Positions 11,701 through 22,534 of a stretch of DNA of 64,000 nt are shown piece after piece. The notes beneath the pieces were generated by a model that worked only from the letters and a program-made list of their open reading frames with translations, made no database searches and was not told the origin of the DNA. The stretch's first letter is position 1. Each line of letters begins with the position of its first letter. The position numbers were made by a program, and so were the translations under genes. The stretch is from Magnolia sinica (lineage: Eukaryota; Streptophyta; Magnoliopsida; Magnoliales; Magnoliaceae), in assembly GCF_029962835.1 (NCBI RefSeq), contig NC_080577.1, positions 4,030,001 to 4,094,000 of the forward strand, given 5' to 3'.

Positions 11701-14700
11701 GCCCCACGGTCATGGACTCGCCTACTAAACATTTACCCGGACTCGCCCATTCCGTGCCCGTATGAACGGGGGCTCAAGAATCAAGCTGATCAAAAACTCA
11801 GGCGGGCTACACCGTGGGAAATAGTTGAGATGGGAAGTACCACCATTAAAATGGTGCACTGTTCCCTATGGCATGTGACCCACATAAGTCTTGGATTAGA
11901 TTAAATTTTAATATCCGTGGTGGAAATGTTATGGTCCACCTAATGGATGGCGTAGATATGATGAATGAGCTCAAATGAGGCTCTCTGCCTTACTACGCAG
12001 GTCAAGCTTTCCACACAGAGGAGAAGAATAAAAGACCTGAGAAGAATGAACTATGTTTCTAGATTTAGGGCCCACAATGATTTGTGTGACATCCACTCCG
12101 TCCATCCTCTGCACTAGCTCGTGATCACAAAAATTAGATCCAAAACTCAAGTGCACCATGACAAAACAAAAGGTGTAGGTTTAATGACTACCATTGAAAC
12201 CTTCTTCTGCACATGGTAGTTTTGGATATAACAGAGCTCCTCGTGGGAATCGGACGCGGATTGTGTCTTACCTCGCCCGTCTCTGGCCACGAACTGGCAG
12301 TTCTGTGGGCGGGCCCACCGTGATCTATCTGTATATCCCAGCCGTCTATCCCTTCCATCACATCATTTTAAGGTATGTGTACATAAATGAGGCAGATCCA
12401 ACGCTCAAGTGGACCAAACAAAATAATAAACTTGGGTTGCATTAAATGCAACAGTCATCTTCGGTGTGGTCCACTTGAGCGTTGAATCTGCCTAATTTCT
12501 GTGCACATACCTTAACGTAATGTGAGAGAAGTGATGGACGGAGTGGATATACAGATACATCATGGTGGGCCCACCCACAGAACTGCCCGTTCGTGGGTAG
12601 AGTCGGCTGGGTAGGACGCAATCCGCGTCCGTGAGAATCACCCTATTACTAACGGGTTGGATGGCGTGTAAACGTCACGGTGGGCCTCAGGAAGGTTTCA
12701 ACAGTGGACGTTTCCATCCCTACTGTTTTCCGTGGCATGGCCCACTCGAGTTGTGGATCTGCCTTATTTTTTAACTTATTTCTAACATCATGTTTTAAAA
12801 CCGATGGACGGATTTGATGTCACACGAGCATCACGGTGGCCCACATAGCCATGGATCAGCGGCCCGACATCACTGGGGCAATTGCTTTAGTGTGTCATAA
12901 ATTCGGAGTAATTCTCTTGACAATACGTCAAGGCGGGAATCCTTTGTAACGCCTGTTTTATGCAACCGGCCCAACATGTGTAGATGAAAATTCCACACCG
13001 TCCATCAGGTCAGCTACTCGATTTTTGGATTCTAGTCCCTGGGGCCAAAAATCAGCCAGATCCACTGTGGTATTAGACCGTCCTGACTCTTGTGCCAGAA
13101 GATCTTCATGGTCGTGGATCCCACTTTCTTCCTGGATCGGATTAATAACGTGGGACCTCCTCTCTACGGTAGTATATCGGCGAGTTTCAAAAAGGAATTG
13201 AACCAATTGGAAGCGGATTGGCCGGTGTACCACACATCAGCTATATAGCTGCTGTAGGCACGTGTCGTGCGAAGACGAACACGGACGCTCCTCGAGCTCC
13301 GAGTTGTACGAACGGTTCAAAGTAGATAAAAGTTACATGGGCTCACAGTGACGTATTTGTAATATCTACACCGTTCATTATCTATTTTTAGTGATCATTT
13401 TATTAAAAAAAGTCATATCCAAATATCATATGTACCGCACCACAAATTGCAGCAGAGATAATGATTTTTTAAACAAATCATAGGGCCACCATAATGTTTA
13501 TTTTCCATCCCATCTATTCATAAGGTTAAGAAATCCTCAATGATAAGGAAAAACAAATTTCATAATAATCTAAAACTTCCATAACTCCAAAAAAGGTTTT
13601 AATGGCAAACATTTAATCCTCCACTACTTTTTGCAGTGTGGTCAACTTTATAGTTAAATCTGTCTTATTTTTCGTCTGGAACCTTAAGATGATCTCTCTA
13701 AATTGATGAATGGTTGAATATAACAAATATCTTTTAATCAGATTCAGAGACCTTTACTAACGTCAATACAACAGCCACATGGTTGGTGTGTGGTGCACCG
13801 GCCAATCCGCTTCCGAACCAATTCTTTGTTTTTTTTAAATAAAAAAAAAATTAACTACGACCACTTGTGTTGCCAGGCAAAGGACAGTCGTGCTGCGGAA
13901 CCTGTGTACCGCAGGACCAGAAGACTGCGCACTAGAGAATGCTAACCCAAAGGAACACGCACCAACGTGAGCCACGTGTGTGAGATCTAACTGTGTTGAA
14001 AAATTAGCTCAAAGGCTAGTGGCCTACCACTTTCTCTTAAAGCTGGAGTGATCATCATTTTGTTATTCTTTTTTAATTAAGATATAAATTAACAATTTCA
14101 TTTATCCCTTTTAGAATTACTTTCTCAAAGAATCAAGGCATATGTAGAAGTACCATCAATACTTTCTTTACGCCTATATTGTTTTTTATGAAGGGAAGAG
14201 ATAACAATTTCAATGCCGATGATATTCCTATCATGGATTAAAGTGTTTATGAGATTCTCTCGTAAGAATGTGAGAGTATTGGTCAATTTATAGAGTAATT
14301 TGTCAAATGTACTTATGTATTTGTTGATATCAGATACTTTTGTCATTTTAGAATTCTAAAACTGCTTCTTGATATACAACTGCCCATAAATTTATTCATA
14401 TACAAACTATTAAGTTTCATACATACCCTTACGATAATTTTTTAATCCAGGACATTGTAGAGAATATTGTCTGCTAGAAACAATTAGATAATGGTTGTCT
14501 CATCGAGTTCATCACACCCTTCATTACTAATAGATGTAGGACGTTTCGCTTTATCAAAGAGCGCGTGTTGCAATTCTTATTGAACTAAAAGGCCTCTTAT
14601 TTTTACCTTCCATAATTCATAATTATTTTTAATTGTAAACTTTTTCATTTCGTACTTCACGTTAGACCTCTTTCGTCGACTTATTTTAAATTAGAACTCA

Positions 14701-17695
14701 AAATCCCAACATTAACTTTGATATCATTTGTTGGGAATCGTACAAAAGCAAATCTGAATTCAATTACATAAGACGAAATCAAATGTAAATAAAACACGTA
14801 GAGAACACATAAATTTTAAATAGAATAACTCTCATAGGAAAAAACCACGGCACAAACCAACAACAATCTACTATGAAACGATATGACAAAAGATGATACA
14901 CTTACAATGACGAGAACTCCCTTCAAATCTCCCAAAACCCTAACTTTCTTCTTCAAAACTTTTAAAATGTCTTAGTAAGCTTTTATTATTCATTAATTCC
15001 GATTACACCTGATATATATAGTATTATAATCGAAATAGAAAACAAATCATGCACTTAAGCAGTTCCACATGCACCGTTAATCTAAGTGTCGATTGACTGA
15101 CATTGATCAACCACCCTTTGTTCGATTGAGCAAACCAAAGCTCGAATGATCAAACTAATTCAAAATTGTACAGAGTAAAAAATGTATCTTTTCGAATATT
15201 GTAAATCGATTAACCGTAAGATTCAATCGATTAAGCATGGTCTAAAATTATTCAGTGAGCACTTTATCTAATTCTGAAAAGGTACGATCAATCAAGCAAA
15301 GTTGTCAATCAATTAATGTCCTCATATTCTGCATGGTTTGAAGACATCATTCAATATGTTGCTTATGATTTGAAATTTTCAATTGATTTATTAAATGGGT
15401 TAAAGTTTAGGTTAGACCCGTCCTCATTGTGACCCGACCATGGTTGGTAGTTTTTGAATTAGACTGCACTAACTTTACTTGCATAGGCATGCAGAGAGCT
15501 GCCTTACTAATCTATAGCTACACAGAACAAACTTGCATCATATCTACCCGTCAATCCAGTGCACCATATTTTCACTGCAGGTAAGTGGCAAAGCCAACAA
15601 GCCCTAATTTGTAGCCTAATGTCCGAACCGGGGAATTATTCAGGTAGCATCAATGGCTTAGATCTTATATACGCAGCACAGTGGACCCGCACACGGTTTC
15701 GAAGATTTTAAAGTTGATCAGGATTTCCATCTCAACAGTTTCCCATGGTGTAGCTCATCTGACCGTTGGATCGGCTTGATTCTGGGGCCCAGTCCAAACA
15801 AAGGGAAAGCACCTGATGTACGGTGGATCTCATCCACACGAATTCATTCACCGTAAGTCGGCGAAAGCCACGCCACCCCACTGCGTACGAAAGTCACGTG
15901 GGCGTCTTTCTTTCGTTTTGAATCCCGGGGTTTTTCCAACGAGATAAGGTCGCCATGTACGTGGCGACTGGATGCCCGGCGCGGAAACAGCGAAGACTTT
16001 TGACATTACGCCATGTGCGCAATGCGCCTTGTAAGGTGGGGAAGCGGATTGGCTTTTACATTACGCGATGCGCGCAATGCGCCTTGTAAGTTGAGGAAGT
16101 AGGTTGGCTGGTGTACCTCACATCAGTTATATATCTGGTGTATTGGCGACAGCAAGTTCCGTGGGTCTGACCATAAGGAATGTGTGATATCCAAACTGTT
16201 TATACATTTGGCGAGCACGTCTTAACGACTGAGACGAAAAATACGATAGATCTAATTATAAAGTGGACCACACTGCAAAAAGTAGCGGGGGGATTGAACG
16301 TCTACAATTGAAATTTTTTTTAGGGTTAGAGAAGTCCTGGATCAATATGAAATTTGTTTTTCCTCTTCATTCAGGTCTTTGTAAGCTTATTAACCGATTG
16401 GATGGGAAATAAACGTTATGGTGCGCCCTACGAATTTTTTAACGGTGAAAATCATTATCTCCTCTGCTATTTGTGGTGTGGTCCAGATGATCTTTGGATA
16501 TGATTCATTTTTTGTATAATACTCTAGAATAATCTCTAAAAATATATGAACGGTGTAGATAAAATAAATAAATCACTGTAGGGTCCATGTAACTTTGATC
16601 TCCTTTGAACCGTTCGTACAACTCGGAGCTCGAGGAGCGTCGGTGCTCGTCCTCGCACGACACGCACCTACAGCAGCTATATAGCTGGTGTGTGGTACAC
16701 CAGCCAATCCGCTTCCGTAAGGTGGTTGGTGTGTCTGTACTCCAAAAACTCTGTTTTCCAGAAATGAAATATCGAACTGAAAATCACTTCTACCCCGTTG
16801 CTGTTGTATGCCGTTGATCTGATGGGCCTGATATGGACGGAGAATTCACCAAGGATGTCTTAGGTTATTAGATCGTACCTGTCCAATCTTGGCCCTTTTT
16901 GCACACACTGATCGACTGGTTAGTTTTGAGGATCCGCAATCCACGTTCGGCTCCATCAGATCAACGGTCTGGATCAGCAACCATGGGCCTATCCACCTAT
17001 CGAGTATCATAAAATCCCTTCTATCTTAGAACATCTCAACCATCAAACCAAAATGCCGCTTAAGTATTTCGCAGAGAGAGATGCAGTGTGCCGTTAATCA
17101 GCAGAATTTTAACTGGTGCTCGCGTGACCTTGATTTACTGCAATCCAGGCCGTCGAAACTCGTGGGCCCCTCAGGTGTGTAGCATATTCGGAAAATCACA
17201 CTAATGGGATGGTCAAAAGCATCTGGTTCCATCTGATGATTTTGGACAGCTGATTATTTTAATTTCCAACCGTCCATTTGATAGCCATCAATCGGAGGGT
17301 AGAAAATATACGATCAACGCGATTTTTCTACCATACTCCATCCACAATTGGCCCACTACTCTGAACGGTCCAGATTGAGCTACATTTGCGCCACGAGAGA
17401 GAAAGGGCATCATTACCTGTAAGCTCGAGAAGCGAGGGTGCCTAACCAGAGTAACCTCCAACCCAGCTTTGACGACGTCAACATCGATTCTCTTGCCTGA
17501 GCCCATGATCGCGATGATATAGCAGTTGAGATGCGGCTCGTGGAACAAACGGGCAGTCGGACTTAACGGCTGCTGCTCGTCTTCAGTTATCACGCCGTTA
17601 TCCATCTCCGCACTTCTTTCCCCTTCGCTCCTCTTGGTTATAAGCAGCTTCTTCAGTGCTTTCTTTCTAGATCTGATCCCATCTATCAAATCCAT
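2789..17695 (-). CDS. WSD1-like: wax ester synthase/diacylglycerol acyltransferase, WSD1 type, 7 exons, 503 aa
   Basis: The product is a bifunctional O-acyltransferase that joins fatty acyl-CoA to fatty alcohols or diacylglycerol, making wax esters and triacylglycerol at the ER. Exons in transcript order are 17,695-17,417; 8,691-8,122; 6,057-5,991; 5,085-4,988; 4,537-4,325; 3,811-3,674; 2,935-2,789. All junctions are GT-AG and the frame is kept throughout. The family N-terminus (PLSPTARLFHEPHLNCYI) is in exon 1. The catalytic HHxxxDG motif is HHSLGDG at residues 171-177, and a hydrophobic stretch at about 222-244 suits a membrane anchor. The C-terminal WSD domain follows (RLRATVLVNIR, GNLLGYIILPF, SFSNIIGPLEEISFYGHP, ALTIHFQSYMDK). 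The start codon directly follows an in-frame TAG. Length and exon number are normal for the family and no break is seen. Intron 1 is 8.7 kb and full of transposons. Which WSD paralogue it is cannot be told here. Confidence 0.93.
5992..8121. other. intron DNA around WSD exons 2 and 3
   Basis: Intron 2 (6,058-8,121) holds the hAT-like inverted repeat at about 7,328-7,935 and A-rich DNA at 7,520-7,620. A short palindrome with GTGCCAGC at about 6,369 and GCTGGCAC at about 6,433 is also present. No further exon is needed, since exons 2 and 3 join in phase. Exon 3 itself occupies the first 66 bases of this interval. Confidence 0.5.
7328..7935. mobile_element. long inverted repeat, hAT-like non-autonomous element
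   Basis: The left arm begins 'accgggtgcacatggaacc' and the right arm ends 'ggaaccatgtgtacccctag', each the reverse complement of the other with mismatches. Inside, 'gaaccgaaccgg', 'tggttctagg' and 'ggttcagttcca' repeat the same words on both strands. This resembles the common plant 'GGGGTGTACATGGAACCGAACC' type elements. I could not fix a target duplication, so the class is tentative. Confidence 0.5.
8771..9289. mobile_element. foldback element in WSD intron 1, beside exon 2
   Basis: The left arm 'aggattgcccaacgacttcctgcg' and 'aggtggggcccaccgtaatgtttg' faces a right arm ending 'gaagttcgtgagaaggcttcacgggcaattctcgcc'. The core words 'cagtggggattg' and 'aaggtttcaacggt' are present. It ends about 80 bp from the splice acceptor of exon 2, on the intron side. 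Ends are approximate. Confidence 0.6.
9300..10135. mobile_element. two foldback elements, the first partial
   Basis: At 9,300-9,520 there is a fragment with 'ccacaccataggaaata', 'catttcaacggtgggcatc' and 'ggtccacttc'. From about 9,610 a fuller copy starts at 'attgccggcgaccgtcataagctaggtgggacc' and ends near 10,130 with 'atgggccacacctag' and 'attgagtattgcccc'. Both are heavily mutated and lack clear target duplications. Confidence 0.5.
10290..11165. mobile_element. two adjacent foldback elements in WSD intron 1
   Basis: The first (about 10,290-10,735) pairs 'gtgtggcctataatcatgatgtatgtg' with 'gataaaacacatacatcacagtggacccc'. The second (about 10,780-11,165) has 'ttttagggcatgaaccaaaatataaggcagatcc' facing 'gatctgcctcatgttcggctcatgtcctgaaaa'. 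The core 'caggaaatagtgggga' is shared with other copies in the window. Confidence 0.55.
11385..11965. mobile_element. foldback element and a shortened relative
   Basis: At 11,385-11,740, 'ccttcatgtatgtgttatacatc' pairs with 'acaacacattcattaaggtggg', around the core 'gcaggaaacagtgg'. At about 11,775-11,965 a compact palindrome has 'accattaaaatggtgcac' near its centre and core words on both sides, apparently with most of its inner part gone. Confidence 0.5.
12055..12858. mobile_element. foldback element interrupted by a younger one
   Basis: The left arm 'gggcccacaatgatttgtgtgacatcc' (from about 12,067) pairs with 'gatgtcacacgagcatcacggtggccca' ending near 12,850. The two halves are separated by the 379-bp element at 12,252-12,630. 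Removing that insert puts 'aaaccttcttc...' next to 'ggttggatggcgtgtaaacgtcacggtgggcc', which is the usual core order. Confidence 0.6.
12252..12630. mobile_element. foldback MITE, family C, complete, 379 bp
   Basis: The left tip GGACGCGGATTG and right tip CAATCCGCGTCC are perfect inverted repeats. The arms stay paired deep into the element: 'aaggtatgtgtacataaatgaggcagatccaacgctcaagtggacc' faces 'ggtccacttgagcgttgaatctgcctaatttctgtgcacatacctt'. The centre is close to 12,440. Flanking 9-mers GTGGGAATC (12,243-12,251) and GTGAGAATC (12,631-12,639) match at 8 of 9. No coding capacity. It is one of the best-preserved copies here, so probably among the younger ones. Confidence 0.85.
13209..13814. 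mobile_element. foldback MITE, family A, complete, 606 bp
   Basis: It starts GGAAGCGGATTGGC and ends GCCAATCCGCTTCC, a perfect 14-bp inverted terminal repeat. The identical 9-mer GAACCAATT lies on both sides (13,200-13,208 and 13,815-13,823), a textbook Mutator-type target duplication. The arm contains 'cagctatatagctg', itself a palindrome, and 'cctcgagctccgagttgtacgaacggttc', which recurs inverted in the copy at 16,040. No reading frame suggests a transposase. Confidence 0.9.
14040..15430 (-). mobile_element. Copia-type LTR retrotransposon relic (LTR and gag part)
   Basis: A fossil in minus orientation within WSD intron 1. Recognisable parts are a probable LTR (about 14,729 to 15,430, ending ...CCCAACA on the minus strand), a primer-binding-like site TGATATCAAAG just inside it, and a gag remnant near 14,125-14,700 with the family phrase 'STFDKLLYKLTNTLTFLRENL'. 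The outer LTR end is uncertain. It is broken and incomplete at several points, and its AT-rich, diverged look suggests an old insertion. Confidence 0.65.
15997..16108. repeat. tandem duplication of a MITE insertion junction (2 units of about 56 bp)
   Basis: Unit 1 (15,997-16,052) reads 'cttttgacattacgccatg', 'tgcgcaatgcgccttgtaaggtgg' and then the element tip GGAAGCGGATTGG. Unit 2 (16,053-16,108) repeats the same order with a few changes: 'cttttacattacgcgatg', 'cgcgcaatgcgccttgtaagttga', GGAAGTAGGTTGG. Each unit therefore holds host flank, target duplication and terminal repeat, so the duplication happened after insertion. Confidence 0.85.
16040..16716. mobile_element. foldback MITE, family A, with duplicated left junction
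   Basis: The outer left tip GGAAGCGGATTGG starts at 16,040 and the right end GCCAATCCGCTTCC closes at 16,716. The 9-mer GTAAGGTGG is identical on both sides (16,031-16,039 and 16,717-16,725). A second, mutated left tip (16,095) comes from a 56-bp tandem duplication. The right arm has the same 'cagctatatagctg' palindrome and the 'aactcggagctcgaggagcgt' segment as the copy at 13,209, inverted. Confidence 0.85.
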
Positions 17696-17834
17696 CTACC
17701 AGAGTTGAAATTTCCTGTTCAAGTAATGGCAATTGATTTTTGAATTTAAGAGCGTAGATGTAATTGGATTTTTTTTTACTTTTTTAACCATAAGTAAGAA
17801 ATGATCCGAAGCAGTGAGAGCACTGACTAAGGTC

Positions 17835-17843
17835 GTATTTATA
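17835..17843 (-). promoter_or_regulatory. probable TATA box of the WSD gene
   Basis: The minus strand reads TATAAATAC here, about 140 bp before the start codon at 17,695. That leaves room for a leader of roughly 100 bases. The match is close to the plant TATA consensus; no transcript evidence is available. Confidence 0.55.
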
Positions 17844-18214
17844 GAAACTTCGTTCCTAAAATGCCCTTCGGTTTTTGTAAGAATTAAGAACCGACAGGCA
17901 AATGCAACAACTTAAACAGAAGAAACCGATGGCTGAAAATGGGCCAGGGCTAAAAAAACACCTTTGGCGATGGGCCAGGGCTGCTCTGTAAGTAAAAGAG
18001 TGAACGGTTTGAAATAGTCTAGTTTAAAATTTATTTATTTTTTTCTTTTTCCGGATATCAAGCGGACATTATCTTTAAGTGATGGCCTACTTATGATCGG
18101 ACTGGATCATTTTCCTAGACCAGCCAGGCCAAACATCGGGCCTAGATTTCGAGACCGAGCCTAACCCTGAGGCTGACTTTCCGGTCATGGCCAACGCAGA
18201 TTTCCTGCAAAAGC
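17844..18214. other. proximal upstream region of the WSD gene
   Basis: Non-coding. It has a short direct repeat 'gggccagggct' (17,941 and 17,973) and a T-rich stretch near 18,035-18,050. No other feature is seen. Confidence 0.4.
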
Positions 18215-18620
18215 GCATGGATGCTGGGTGGGGCCACAGAGATGTTTGTGTGAAATCCACCCCGTCCGTCCGTTTTTAGAGCTCATTTTAGGAGGTGAGA
18301 TCAAAAATGAGATGAATCCAACACTCAAGTGGGCCACACGAGAGGAAATAGGGGGCATTCAGTGAGAACTGTTGAATCATTCTTATGGCCATAAAAGTTC
18401 TGTATCAGGCTATATGTTTTCACTTCATCCCATTTGGAATGACCTTATAGACGGTTTGGATAGCATATAAACATCAAGGTGGAGCCCAAGAAGGTTTCAA
18501 CGGTGGGAATTTCTTTCCCTAATTTTCCCTCTGCTGTGACCCACTTGAGTTTTGTATCCACCTAATTTTTGGTACGATTTTAGCATTTTTTTTTTCTAGC
18601 CATCCATTTTTATTATGTAT
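18215..18620. mobile_element. foldback element upstream of the WSD promoter
   Basis: The left arm 'gctgggtggggccacagagatgtttgtgtgaaatccaccccgtcc' leads into core words 'aagtgggccacacgagaggaaataggggg', 'aaggtttcaacggtggg' and 'gtgacccacttgagttttg'. The right arm is poorly preserved beyond 'agccatccattttt'. The near edge is about 520 bp upstream of the WSD start codon. Confidence 0.55.
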
Positions 18621-19330
18621 TGCGGCCCACTTGCGAGTTGTTCCAGATGTGATCACTTTTGGACGGCTGTCCAAAGTGTGCAAATTGCTACAGAACCCAA
18701 AAATCAAAGTGAGCAGATGTGCTCGCCATCTGATTTGCAGTAACCATGGAAGTAAGATCATCTACACCGTTCGATGGAAAAAGCTTCTTCTACAACTATG
18801 CTTTGTGGGTGCACTGTGTTTTGTACATGGAATCAAACCCATTCATAAGGGATGGCCCACACATGGGCTACTATGTGAATGTGGAACTCTGTTTAGTGGA
18901 TGTCCATTATTTTACATAGAGTCCCTAATTAATGATTTTATACACTCAATTTTCTTTTTTGTTAAAGGAGAAATCATCATCACCATGGTAGGACTCATTT
19001 AATGCACGAGTTGACCGTCAAACACGACACCATAGGCTCAACATGCACACACGGTAAAATAACATTTACAAGAGTGGAAAATGTTTTTCCTATTAAATGA
19101 AAACCAACCGCCGGTCCTATAGAGGACCATGGATGGTAAAACATCCACACAATGCATGCATGTAAATTTAATTTAAGAAGTGGACACGTAAGCAATTTTA
19201 AATATGAATCAAATAAATAATCATGAAATAAAAATCCAAGCACATATAAAGAACATATAAATTTTATGTGAAATTTTTTTTTGCGAGAAAAAAATTCATT
19301 ATATAAAGTGACGAGCAATCCACTATAATT
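18621..19330. other. intergenic, AT-rich
   Basis: No coding signal. The part from about 19,000 may belong to the 3' end of the Copia relic that follows, since it is AT-rich and runs into its polymerase part without a clear border. I could not identify LTR ends. Confidence 0.35.
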
Positions 19331-22050
19331 AAAAGAAGATTACAAGAGATGAAACAACTTATAGTAGAAACTGTAGCTTTTCCTCCAGATTCTTTTGGCT
19401 ATCAAACTCCTCATGTTTTACTTTACCCTAATTATAATTAGAAGGTCATGTATTAAGCATCGATTGTGGAAAGTGCAATCATAAACTGAAACTTTGACAT
19501 CCAACGAATAGCTTCACCCGTTAACACAAGTGAGTAATTGGAAGTCGACCTTCTATTATCTGCATTCCCTATATAATTTGCATCCGCATAGTTTACAAAA
19601 TTCTTTTCAAAATTTTCGAGAATCAAGACATAGTCCATCATACCTCGTATGTATCAAAGTAATCATTTCACTACTTCTCAATGTTAATTGTGAGGGTTTG
19701 ACATATATTTACCCACACCACCCACTGCATATGAAATATTCAGTCTAGCAGATCATGGCATATATAAAACTATCAACTGCACTCAAGTAGGGCGAAACAT
19801 ATACCAATTTTCTTCATAAGACTTCGAAGAAAGCTAAAAGTGATTAGTGTGGGGTGTGCTAACTAGTTTTGCATTTTTTTTTTCCAAACTTGACCAGGAC
19901 TTTATCAAGATATTCCTCAGACAATTATAGCCTGCTCCTTTCCAAGCCTCTATGTACATCGATGCTAATAATCTTCTTTACTGCCCCCAGATCTTTTATC
20001 TCAAATGTCCTGGACAACTGGGGCTTCAATATGTTGATTTCATATATGATATGACTAGTAAAAAGCATATCATCAATATACAACATTAGAATAATGAATT
20101 TCACGTCACTCAATACTCTAAAATAGACACAATGATCGAATTCACTTCTAATAAATCGTTGACTCAATATTAAAGAATTAGATTTATTGTGTTACTGTCT
20201 AGGCGACTGTTTCAAGTTTAAAACAACATCTTTAATCTATAAACTAAATTCTCATTTCCTTGAACCTGAAACCTTTCAGGTTACTTCATTTAGATCTGTT
20301 CTTCTAGTTCCTCATGTAGAAATGCAGTCTTCATATTTAACTGTTTCATTTCCATATTATATTATATAACGAAAGCTAATACAAATCTAATAGATACTTA
20401 CTTCACCATTGGTATGAATATCTCACCGAAGTTAACATCCTCCATCGGAGCATAACCATTTGCTACTAATTTGGCATATGACATGGTACCAATTCAGTTT
20501 CTTCTAATGAAACGACTTGTAACCAATTATTTTTCGTCTAACGAGCAACTCCATTAGCTCTCACGTTTCATTTTTATATAAAGAGTCCATCTCATCATAC
20601 ATTATTGCGTCTTTATTTTCTAATATTTCCTGAAAAGTATGTGAATCTCCTTCATTTATAATGAGAGCAAATGTAATATTTGAGTCAACTTTATATTTCA
20701 ACAGTAATATGCAATCCTTTGATGGATTTATCCTAATGGTGGTTGCTCTACCTCTTCCTGTACCTCTAGCTATGGCTCCAATTCTTCAAGTGTTTCATCA
20801 TTATTTGTTTCAATATTAATCATTGATTTTTTTGTTTCTTTATGCTCATCCTTTCGAAACAAGAAACCATAATTAAACTTGACGTTCTAGCTAAATATAA
20901 TTTTCTGTGAAACCTGGTCATATAATTTGTATTATTTTACCCCCATTATCATAGCTGAAAAAAAATATACTTCTTAGTTATTTGGTCTAACTTATCTCTC
21001 TCAACTGACAGTACATGAGAGTGAGCATCACTGACAAATACTCGCAGCTCTAAGTAATTAACAAGCTAACAACTCCCTATTTCTTCTAAAATTTTATAAT
21101 CAATAGTTGTGGATGGAAATTGATTTATTAAATAGTAAGCTGTAGATATGGCCTCATCCCATAGCTCCTTATCCAACCTATAATTACTCAATATACTCCG
21201 TAGCTTTTACAAAAGAGTTCGACTCATACATTTAGCTATACCATTCTACTCTAGTGTACGCCTCATTGCGTTGTGCCTTATTATCCCCTACTCTCACAAT
21301 ATTGGTTAAATTCATTTAAAATAAATTATCTGCCATTATTCAGAATTTTCACTTTTTTGCTTAGTCTATTTTTCAACAATTATCTTTTAAGACTTGAAAG
21401 TGACAAACACATTATATTTATGTTTCAGAAAATAAACTTAAACTTTCCTAGAGAAGTCGTCAATGAATATAACAAAGAACGACGACCCTTCTCCATAAAT
21501 AATAGACAACGACCCCCACACATCCGAATGCACATAGTCCAATAGACTTTTACTAACATGCTTCTCAGTTTTAAAACTTAACTTTGATTATTTCTTATAC
21601 AATGCTCACATATATCTAAATCAGAACTTTTAAAATTATAATTTAAACGATGATTAAGAAGTACCTTAATACCTCTCTTGCTCATGTGACATAGGCGCGC
21701 ATGCCACAAACGTGCCGATGTGAACTCCGCTACAGACGTTACAGTTCCACTCGATACAGTATTTCCTATTAACTTGAAAATATTTTATCTTCTCCATGCT
21801 TTTATAATTGTGAGTGCCCATTTTGAAACCTTTATGACACATTCATAATCAGCAAGTTTGCCCCCCAGTACATGTAGAGCTTATATAAAGATCAAATTCT
21901 TCTTTTAATTTGCAACGTGCCTTACATTGGTTAGAGTACAGTCTACCCTATCAAATATCTTAATGCGAACCGAACCAATTCTGATTATCTTACATGCATG
22001 ATTATTGTCCTTCTCTTGTTATGCATGGACTTAATTTAAGCAGAGGTTCT
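19331..22050 (-). mobile_element. Copia-type LTR retrotransposon relic (pol part)
   Basis: A fossil in minus orientation. Going along its coding direction one sees a gag-pre-integrase stretch near 21,720-21,600 (LWHARLCHMSKRG), a diverged integrase region, a reverse transcriptase part near 20,170-19,930 (LMLYIDDMLF, the YIDD form of the active-site box) and RNase H near 19,640-19,450 (YADANYIGNADNRRST). It is broken many times, with no long open frame left, and looks old. Flanking LTRs were not resolved. Confidence 0.8.
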
Positions 22051-22059
22051 ATAGTCTTA

Positions 22060-22490
22060 CTGTGACATACAGATTTTATCGATGCGGATAATTTTAAGGC
22101 ATGAGCTCAAAAAAGAGGCAAATGGATGGCTCAAGTGAACCACATCATATGAAACATTGGCAACAATGATGCCCATGCTTGAAAGCTTTTTCAGGCTCAC
22201 TGTGATGTTTATTTGCAATCCAAACTGATCATAGGATAACATGAACCAACTGCATGAAGGGAACGTATAAATATCAGCCTATCCAAAACTTATGTGCTCC
22301 TTGATAAGTTTTCAATAGTAGCATTTAATCCCTGATGTTTCTTGTAAAGTGGTTCATTTGAAACTCCAAGCTACCACATTTGGGCTCATCACCTAAAATG
22401 ATAGGAAAAAATAGACGAAGAGCATGGATAAAAACACATACATTATGTTGGGCCCCATAGTTCTTGATTGGTGGTGAGGGTAGTAACCAA
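22060..22490. mobile_element. foldback element
   Basis: The left arm 'gataattttaaggcatgagctcaaaaaagaggc' pairs with 'gggctcatcacctaaaatgatagg'. The right part ends 'gataaaaacacatacattatgttgggccccata' and 'ggtagtaaccaatcc', a tip like family B. The left tip is degraded where it meets the Copia relic. Confidence 0.55.
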
Positions 22491-22534
22491 TCCATGAACC
22501 GATAAAGCACATTAATCACCATCGAGTTTTTATA

